Part shown: positions 57,549-64,000 of the stretch, in pieces | How positions within the stretch are numbered: the first letter of the stretch is position 1 | How the letters are laid out: every line of letters starts with the position of its first letter | Source: Nemertoderma westbladi | Lineage: Eukaryota > Xenacoelomorpha > Nemertodermatida > Nemertodermatidae | DNA: 64,000 nt | Direction: 5' to 3' | Assembly (NCBI GenBank): GCA_032718475.1 | Contig: JAUCBJ010006599.1 | Location: 59,476 to 123,475, forward strand | Made by a program: the position numbers and the translations under genes | Notes under the pieces: model-generated | What the model was told of the DNA's origin: nothing | Database searches by the model: none | The model's input: the letters and a program-made list of their open reading frames with translations, nothing else

Positions 57549-60500
57549 TCAAACGGTCGGTCGGCTCTTGTTCAATGGAGGCTTATACCGATGGATATAA
57601 TTGGCCTCCCCATGCACCCTATCCCCGTCGTTCCTATATCCCCTAAACACAGTAACACAAATATCTCCCATCTCGCACCGCCTAAAATGTTCCACCAACA
57701 GAAACTCATCATGTTCATTGTACTCCGGCACAGCAGCTAACCTAAAACTATTTATTACAGATCTATGAGTGTTCATCCTCTCACGGAGACGTTGTTCCGT
57801 TTGCCCAATGTAATAAGCGTCCGGATGTACTTTACAGCAAATAAAATACAGTATATTACTTGTAGAACAATCAAACGCACCCGTAATCTTATCCCCCCAT
57901 GGCGTGTCCTCTCTATCTAGAATCCATGAACAGGTCATACACCGAGGCCTGCCACACGGCCTGTTCCCCCTCCAATCTGTCCGGTCCCTCTTCCTCACTA
58001 GTATTTTCTCTAAGTTTAACCCACTCTTCGTCGATATCCCCACAGATAATCCCCATTGGTCCAAAGTCTCCTTGAACTTCGACACCACTGGTTTCATGAC
58101 GCCCCCCACTCGCCCATCCACTGGAAGGAAAACCCGTACTCTGTCACTCGCTTCCCCTCGGGTAACCATCCCCGTACCACCGCTACTCCCACGTATTCCC
58201 TCTAGAACCTCCTCAGGGTACCCAACCGCCCAACAGTCCGTTAAATATCGGTCCCTGGCGGACACAAACGCTGCCCCCCCTCCCGTCAAACGCCAAAATC
58301 GTTTGATCTGGCCCTTCACAATGCCCTGTAGGACTGCGTTGTCATGGTGACTACTGTAGGGGATAGGCAATTTCTTGGATAACGGTTTAAAGTGAACAGC
58401 AGTACCTATACAGTTGTCCCCTCCCCTAATAAACAAATCTAAATCCAAAAAGGTGGATTTATCATGCGAAAACTCAACGGTAAACTGAATAGAGTCCCGC
58501 CCAAACACTTCCCCACTGCCAGAGTTGTACCTAACCCTAATATCACCCTTCTCTTCCTCTGTTAATACTCTATTAAAAATTCCCTCCCCGTCGTCCACAA
58601 ATGTCTTAAAAAAGGTAGCGCCTACTAAAGTAATCAAACTAATATGCATATGTACTCTATTTACCGTCAACACTGCAATCGACTTCCCCGCCGGCCCCCC
58701 CATCGCTAGCCCCTTGATTAATAAATAGAAACCCCCTTCTGCACAAAAATATGTATGAGTAATGACGTATCGTAGTAAGACAATAATTTGCTCTACTGTA
58801 TACCCCGAGTCCTCCATGACGTCTGGATTCTCCTTCAAAGTGGCCGATATCGCATCAGTCGCTAAACTAAAATCCACCGAAGGATACATATCCCTCACGT
58901 CCAGTGCCAAAAACGTCACCTGCTCGTGTGGTTCGACCGGTAAGCTTCTCCTCGCTGCGGCGGAATCCGGAATGTAGTGCGGCATCCTCTCCAAAATCGG
59001 TTGGATAATTGAATTCAGAAACTGAGCGGCGCGCTCGGACACTGTTCCTGTTGCTGAAATGATCAGTCTCGCTTTCGGTACGAGCATCCCTCCTCCCCAA
59101 TCTATCCACTCAGAGCGTTCTTTGTGATCCTTAAATAGCGTGAAGACATAGCCCATCGCGGGACGCTTAGGCACTATATAATCTTGTAGCTCCTTATCGC
59201 CGATGTTGTTGACCTTTAAAAGTCGCTTCAGCTCCGCAGAAAACTTATTTGTCGGGTCGAAAAGTAACTTCTCATACGTTGAATTATCCTCCAGTGCTCG
59301 ACTAATTTCCCGTCTCCTAATATCTTCGTCCAGAATGATTACATTGCCCGTCTTGTCCCCTCGGACTACCGCTAGAGTTGAGTCCCGCTTCAACTTCTTC
59401 AGTTCCCCGCGTTGATTTGCTGTCAAATTCGGCTTACGTTTCGGTTCGGAAGCGTCCCGATCCGCAACGTTATGTAATTCCGCGATGAAGCGTTCTACAT
59501 CATCGTTCTGACATGCTCCTGTCACATACCGACACTTATACGGTACAGCGTACGGTCTAAAGTTCAAACGCGGTAGGTCCGCATGCGGATGAGTCGTCCG
59601 CTCCAGGAACGGCATAGATCTCGCCTCCGGAACTCGCCGTCGATCCACCTCGTATCTCCGTCCGATCTCCGGAACCCTTCGTGGGGTGGAGTTCCCTCGA
59701 TTCCCCTCCTCCCCGCTTCGATCCGAATCCCGTTCGTAGGAGCTCGCACACGTTAGGTTATCTTCCGCCAACGACTCTGTCCCACCCCCAAACAGGTTCC
59801 TAGCTACACTAGGTCTATTAGGGGTCCTTTCGGACTCAATCGGCGTCGAGGTTGCCAGCCCCCTCCCCAGATCGCTCTCGTGGGTTGGTTCTACCCCCGA
59901 AAAACCGCTGGATATGCCATCCCCCGGGTATGGCCACCGAGGGCCATTAAACTCCGGGGTTGCATGAACGCCATGGAAAGAGATTGTATCGCCGTCCTGT
60001 GTTCCACTCGCTCTAACACCAACATCCTCGCCCCTTCCTGGTTCCACAAACGGTATCGTATCCTCGTTCCTCTGAACTCTCTTCACATGGTTTCGGATCC
60101 GCGAACCCAGTCTCGAGATGGCAGTGTGCGTGTCCATCAATTCCCTTACCCCTCCGGCCAGGGGAGTTGGGATAAATCCAAACCCCAGGGCAAGGACTTC
60201 TTTCTGCGCGTCACTAACTTCCCTCGACGAGAGATTCAGAACTCTGTCCCCCGCTGGTTTCCGCCCCTTAACCAGGCCACCAGCCCCCGCCTCGCGGTCA
60301 GATGGACCCCTGTCAGAGGGTTTCTGTACCGTGCCCAACCGATCTAGCATCGCCCATACCGGTAGCCCTCCCACCCCTCCTGGTCGTAAAGTCATCGACT
60401 TTAAACCCCCAAGTTTCTTCGCGTGGATTCGAGATCGTTCGCGCGATTCAAACTCCGCTATCCGGTCTATCCAGTTCATTACATATCTAAAAACTCCCAA

Positions 60501-60872
60501 CCAATCCCGCCCCCCCACGTTATTCCTATCGTTGTTCTGAACGCAACGTAGGACTCGATTAAATGTGACACCCCACAGGCTCCTCGTCCATCGTAGCCTA
60601 CCATATAAACAACCTATATCCCTAGTAAGAGCTCCCGTAACGAAAGTTTTCGCTAAATCCCAGTGCGCCCTAGAGCCGGTGGAATAAATACCCATCAGGT
60701 ACTTAGGTACAAGTTTCTCCGATTTACAGGTCCGAAGGAACTTTATCATAAGAGGTATCCTAATTAATTTCTGTTTAAGTCGGAATAGGTTGCGGATGTC
60801 GTAAGTTGCCCCGTCACTTAATCTAAACGTTAAAATGGAACGACATGCCGTCTTAAGGGGATTTTGGAACAT
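57549..60872 (-). CDS. Penelope-like reverse transcriptase with GIY-YIG endonuclease (1107 aa)
   Basis: The protein copies its own RNA into DNA and nicks the target. Visible parts: an N-terminal region with NLSSREVSDAQKEVLALGFG and FIPTP (about 213-237), a box common in Penelope proteins; a low-complexity stretch (about 270-420); LKRDSTLAVVRGDKTGNVII (494-513); RT motif A in LDVRDMYPSVDF (657-668); the RT active site FVDDGEG (758-764); a CGRPRCMTC box (973-981); and a GIY-YIG nuclease from ILYFICC through YYIGQT (1020-1025) and RERMNTH to the Glu-containing HGEANYIHR (1087-1095). RT plus C-terminal GIY-YIG defines endonuclease-bearing Penelope-like elements. The frame is open throughout. The Met at 60872 is the first ATG used here; the frame stays open a little upstream into the flanking repeat, so the true start may lie there. 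Confidence 0.92.
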   Translation of the reverse strand: MFQNPLKTACRSILTFRLSDGATYDIRNLFRLKQKLIRIPLMIKFLRTCKSEKLVPKYLMGIYSTGSRAHWDLAKTFVTGALTRDIGCLYGRLRWTRSLWGVTFNRVLRCVQNNDRNNVGGRDWLGVFRYVMNWIDRIAEFESRERSRIHAKKLGGLKSMTLRPGGVGGLPVWAMLDRLGTVQKPSDRGPSDREAGAGGLVKGRKPAGDRVLNLSSREVSDAQKEVLALGFGFIPTPLAGGVRELMDTHTAISRLGSRIRNHVKRVQRNEDTIPFVEPGRGEDVGVRASGTQDGDTISFHGVHATPEFNGPRWPYPGDGISSGFSGVEPTHESDLGRGLATSTPIESERTPNRPSVARNLFGGGTESLAEDNLTCASSYERDSDRSGEEGNRGNSTPRRVPEIGRRYEVDRRRVPEARSMPFLERTTHPHADLPRLNFRPYAVPYKCRYVTGACQNDDVERFIAELHNVADRDASEPKRKPNLTANQRGELKKLKRDSTLAVVRGDKTGNVIILDEDIRRREISRALEDNSTYEKLLFDPTNKFSAELKRLLKVNNIGDKELQDYIVPKRPAMGYVFTLFKDHKERSEWIDWGGGMLVPKARLIISATGTVSERAAQFLNSIIQPILERMPHYIPDSAAARRSLPVEPHEQVTFLALDVRDMYPSVDFSLATDAISATLKENPDVMEDSGYTVEQIIVLLRYVITHTYFCAEGGFYLLIKGLAMGGPAGKSIAVLTVNRVHMHISLITLVGATFFKTFVDDGEGIFNRVLTEEEKGDIRVRYNSGSGEVFGRDSIQFTVEFSHDKSTFLDLDLFIRGGDNCIGTAVHFKPLSKKLPIPYSSHHDNAVLQGIVKGQIKRFWRLTGGGAAFVSARDRYLTDCWAVGYPEEVLEGIRGSSGGTGMVTRGEASDRVRVFLPVDGRVGGVMKPVVSKFKETLDQWGLSVGISTKSGLNLEKILVRKRDRTDWRGNRPCGRPRCMTCSWILDREDTPWGDKITGAFDCSTSNILYFICCKVHPDAYYIGQTEQRLRERMNTHRSVINSFRLAAVPEYNEHDEFLLVEHFRRCEMGDICVTVFRGYRNDGDRVHGEANYIHRYKPPLNKSRPTV

Positions 60873-60875
60873 TAT

Positions 60876-62128
60876 GATTTTATGAGTTAAACGCTGGGGA
60901 CTCCCCTTGTGAACTAAATAGTGTTTACTTTCTTAAATCCGATCGATTTCCAGCTCTAGGCTCTTTATCAAGGTTTCAAATAATATAAATCAACAATACA
61001 TAATATTTAATATTTAGAGCGTACGTACGTAGGTACCGGTATTAGTTATTTACATAGGTAGAGCAGTAGACCTAAAATGTAGAAAAATCACCAAAATTAC
61101 AGAAATATTAACATATAGCAGTATAGCATATCGTTGTACCAAAGATCTATTTGTATCGCACCACCAATCAGACAATAGAGAACCGAAATATAAAAATTAC
61201 ACAAAATACATAACTGATACACCCCCCTCCCCCCCTGCCCTCCCCCCCCCCGGCCCTGCCGGCCGCCGCCATCAGCCCACGCGACCCGAAATCCGACACC
61301 TACTGCCCACTGCTATCCTGCATTAGGCCTACCACAATACACCAAAGTCTGAAACCCCCGCTAGTAGCATCTTTCGGACCTTCCTGTCCCTCCACCAGTC
61401 AGGAATGAGCGGTCCAGACCCTACCGGTAGGCGGGAGCACCCCAAATCCTGTTTCCCCTACCTGCATACACGTAGGCTACGCGTATCACTACTAGTTAAC
61501 CCCAAATTTACCACACATTGCTATCGTATCAGTCTACGCCCCAAACTTTAACCACAATCTGCCAATCGGTTCCTCTACGCCATGTACACTATCTCTGTAC
61601 AGTATGATTCCTAATGTTACCCCATCAGAAAATTAAGCAAACACAAACTAAACCTATGTGATCCCAATTACCTACACCCCACAATTCCCCCCTGTATGAC
61701 ACTTGCCCAGTACAAAATATATAAAAAACACATATAAACACTACCCCTAGATTCCCCCGCGAATTCCCGTGTACTTCATCACCCCCATTTCAATATATGT
61801 ACAGTATGACTCCTAACCCCACAGATCCCCCCTGTATGACAGTTCCCAGTACAAAATATATAAAAAGAATCACACATATAAACACTACCCCTAGATTCCC
61901 CCCGCGAATTCCCGTGTACTTCATCACCCCCATTTCAATATATGTACAGTATGACTCCTAACCCCACAAATCCCCCCTGTATGACAGTTGCCCAGTACAA
62001 AATATATAAAAAAACCCACATATAAACACTACCCCTAGATACCCCCCGCGAATTCCCGTGTACTTCATCACCCCCATTTCAATATATGTACAGTATGACT
62101 CCTACTATTGCACCCGGTTACAAACAGG
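60876..62128 (-). repeat. Penelope pseudo-LTR, copy 2
   Basis: Near-identical to 56157-57548, but with three instead of four of the ~144-bp tandem units (starting near 61675, 61816 and 61961) and an interrupted C-rich tract (about 61221-61250). It joins the two Penelope ORFs head to tail. Confidence 0.85.
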
Positions 62129-64000
62129 TCAAATGGTCGGTCGGCTCTTGTTCAATGGAGGCTTATACCGATGGATATAATTGGCCTCCCCATGCACCCT
62201 ATCCCCGTCGTTCCTATATCCCCTAAACACAGTAACACAAATATCTCCCATCTCGCACCGCCTAAAATGTTCCACCAACAGAAACTCATCATGTTCATTG
62301 TACTCCGGCACAGCAGCTAACCTAAAATTATTTATTACAGATCTATGAGTGTTCATCCTCTCACGGAGACGTTGTTCCGTTTGCCCAATGTAATAAGCGT
62401 CCGGATGTACTTTACAGCAAATAAAATACAGTATATTACTTGTAGAACAATCAAACGCACCCGTAATCTTATCCCCCCATGGCGTGTCCTCTCTATCTAG
62501 AATCCATGAACAGGTCATACACCGAGGCCTGCCACACGGCCTGTTCCCCCTCCAATCTGTCCGGTCCCTCTTCCTCACTAGTATTTTCTCTAAGTTTAAC
62601 CCACTCTTCGTCGATATCCCCACAGACAATCCCCATTGGTCCAAAGTCTCCTTGAACTTCGACACCACTGGTTTCATGACGCCCCCCACTCGCCCATCCA
62701 CTGGAAGGAAAACCCGTACTCTGTCACTCGCTTCCCCTCGGGTAACCATCCCCGTACCACCGCTACTCCCCCGTATTCCCTCTAGAACCTCCTCAGGGTA
62801 CCCAACCGCCCAACAGTCCGTTAAATATCGGTCCCTGGCGGACACAAACGCTGCCCCCCCTCCCGTCAAACGCCAAAATCGTTTGATCTGGCCCTTCACA
62901 ATGCCCTGTAGGACTGCGTTGTCATGGTGACTACTGTAGGGGATAGGCAATTTCTTGGATAACGGTTTAAAGTGAACAGCAGTACCTATACAGTTGTCCC
63001 CTCCCCTAATAAACAAATCTAAATCCAAAAAGGTGGATTTATCATGCGAAAACTCAACGGTAAACTGAATAGAGTCCCGCCCAAACACCTCCCCACTGCC
63101 AGAGTTGTACCTAACCCTAATATCACCCTTCTCTTCCTCTGTTAATACTCTATTAAAAATTCCCTCCCCGTCGTCCACAAATGTCTTAAAAAAGGTAGCG
63201 CCTACTAAAGTAATCAAACTAATATGCATATGTACTCTATTTACCGTCAACACTGCAATCGACTTCCCCGCCGGCCCCCCCATCGCTAGCCCCTTGATTA
63301 ATAAATAGAAACCCCCTTCTGCACAAAAATATGTATGAGTAATGACGTATCGTAGTAAGACAATAATTTGCTCTACTGTATACCCCGAGTCCTCCATGAC
63401 GTCTGGATTCTCCTTCAAAGTGGCCGATATCGCATCAGTCGCTAAACTAAAATCCACCGAAGGATACATATCCCTCACGTCCAGTGCCAAAAACGTCACC
63501 TGCTCGTGTGGTTCGACCGGTAAGCTTCTCCTCGCTGCGGCGGAATCCGGAATGTAGTGCGGCATCCTCTCCAAAATCGGTTGGATAATTGAATTCAGAA
63601 ACTGAGCGGCGCGCTCGGACACTGTTCCTGTTGCTGAAATGATCAGTCTCGCTTTCGGTACGAGCATCCCTCCTCCCCAATCTATCCACTCAGAGCGTTC
63701 TTTGTGATCCTTAAATAGCGTGAAGACATAGCCCATCGCGGGACGCTTAGGCACTATATAATCTTGTAGCTCCTTATCGCCGATGTTGTTGACCTTTAAA
63801 AGTCGCTTCAGCTCCGCAGAAAACTTATTTGTCGGGTCGAAAAGTAACTTCTCATACGTTGAATTATCCTCCAGTGCTCGACTAATTTCCCGTCTCCTAA
63901 TATCTTCGTCCAGAATGATTACATTGCCCGTCTTGTCCCCTCGGACTACCGCTAGAGTTGAGTCCCGTTTCAACTTCTTCAGTTCCCCGCGTTGATTTGC
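62129..64000 (-). CDS. Penelope-like RT plus GIY-YIG, copy 2 (runs off the window)
   Basis: The same protein as at 57549-60872, missing its N-terminus because the window ends; the frame is open to the last base. The RT active site (FVDDGEG), CGRPRCMTC box and GIY-YIG domain are all intact. I noticed only a few residue differences (for example INNFRL against INSFRL, and the final residue Ile against Val), so the two copies are a recent pair. Confidence 0.9.
   Translation of the reverse strand, partial: ANQRGELKKLKRDSTLAVVRGDKTGNVIILDEDIRRREISRALEDNSTYEKLLFDPTNKFSAELKRLLKVNNIGDKELQDYIVPKRPAMGYVFTLFKDHKERSEWIDWGGGMLVPKARLIISATGTVSERAAQFLNSIIQPILERMPHYIPDSAAARRSLPVEPHEQVTFLALDVRDMYPSVDFSLATDAISATLKENPDVMEDSGYTVEQIIVLLRYVITHTYFCAEGGFYLLIKGLAMGGPAGKSIAVLTVNRVHMHISLITLVGATFFKTFVDDGEGIFNRVLTEEEKGDIRVRYNSGSGEVFGRDSIQFTVEFSHDKSTFLDLDLFIRGGDNCIGTAVHFKPLSKKLPIPYSSHHDNAVLQGIVKGQIKRFWRLTGGGAAFVSARDRYLTDCWAVGYPEEVLEGIRGSSGGTGMVTRGEASDRVRVFLPVDGRVGGVMKPVVSKFKETLDQWGLSVGISTKSGLNLEKILVRKRDRTDWRGNRPCGRPRCMTCSWILDREDTPWGDKITGAFDCSTSNILYFICCKVHPDAYYIGQTEQRLRERMNTHRSVINNFRLAAVPEYNEHDEFLLVEHFRRCEMGDICVTVFRGYRNDGDRVHGEANYIHRYKPPLNKSRPTI

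Larger units (their letters stand above)
56157..60875 (-). mobile_element. Penelope-like element, copy 1 (complete unit)
   Basis: On the minus strand the unit is an ORF (60872-57549) followed by about 1.39 kb of noncoding sequence (57548-56157). The same noncoding sequence, about 1.25 kb, precedes the ORF at 60876-62128, so the ORF is flanked by direct repeats of the pseudo-LTR kind that head-to-tail Penelope-like elements show. The unit joins the interrupted LINE at 56156/56157. Confidence 0.85.

Noticed and set aside
57528-60540. Forward-strand frames over the Penelope gene
   Set aside because: They are antisense shadows of the long minus-strand protein; no independent domains.

Overview
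The window is nuclear DNA of an animal, most likely a marine invertebrate; I cannot fix the phylum. The evidence is: intronless poly-zinc-finger genes, a terminal exon behind a splice acceptor, several classes of non-LTR and Penelope-like retrotransposons, many small inverted-repeat DNA elements, AT-rich gene-poor spacers, and many copies of short palindromic words such as TAGGCCTA and GTACCGGTAC. Nothing looks prokaryotic or organellar.

Layout. (1) 1-12,300: repeat-rich flank carrying one C2H2 zinc-finger gene (4516-7773, +), a 2.8-kb TIR-bounded element (1121-3922), several MITEs and foldbacks (8491-8621, 9838-10045, 10045-10590), and a probable last exon of a minus-strand gene (11931-12117). 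(2) 12,301-38,344: about 620 copies of a 42-bp satellite monomer, reorganised by nested segmental duplications of about 1.89, 2.31 and 6.94 kb. A 5'-truncated LINE with an intact reverse transcriptase frame (38345-40512) sits in the array with an 11-bp target-site duplication; degenerate monomers continue to about 40,880. (3) 40,881-47,827: AT-rich spacer with a 1.13-kb foldback and a LINE relic. (4) 47,828-50,260: a second zinc-finger gene, paralogous to the first, so two members of one family flank the satellite. (5) 50,261-53,800: a MITE, a tRNA-derived SINE, GACA microsatellites, and a sequence that folds as a type I hammerhead ribozyme (51921-51989). (6) 53,800-64,000: nested transposons. 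A minus-strand LINE is split by a 1.6-kb hAT-like element with a perfect 8-bp target-site duplication, and is cut off by a head-to-tail pair of nearly identical Penelope-like elements (RT plus GIY-YIG endonuclease), the second running off the window.

How the parts relate. Host genes are few: two zinc-finger genes and one terminal exon. If the terminal exon's upstream exons lie beyond 41 kb, the satellite would be intronic. Most other sequence is mobile or repeated, and its insertion order can be read from target-site duplications and interrupted copies. The observations most worth following are the hammerhead-like motif, the satellite's nested duplication structure, a roughly 50-bp module shared by five loci, two of them inside unrelated transposable elements, and the Penelope dimer. 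All calls rest on reading the sequence; no database search was run.
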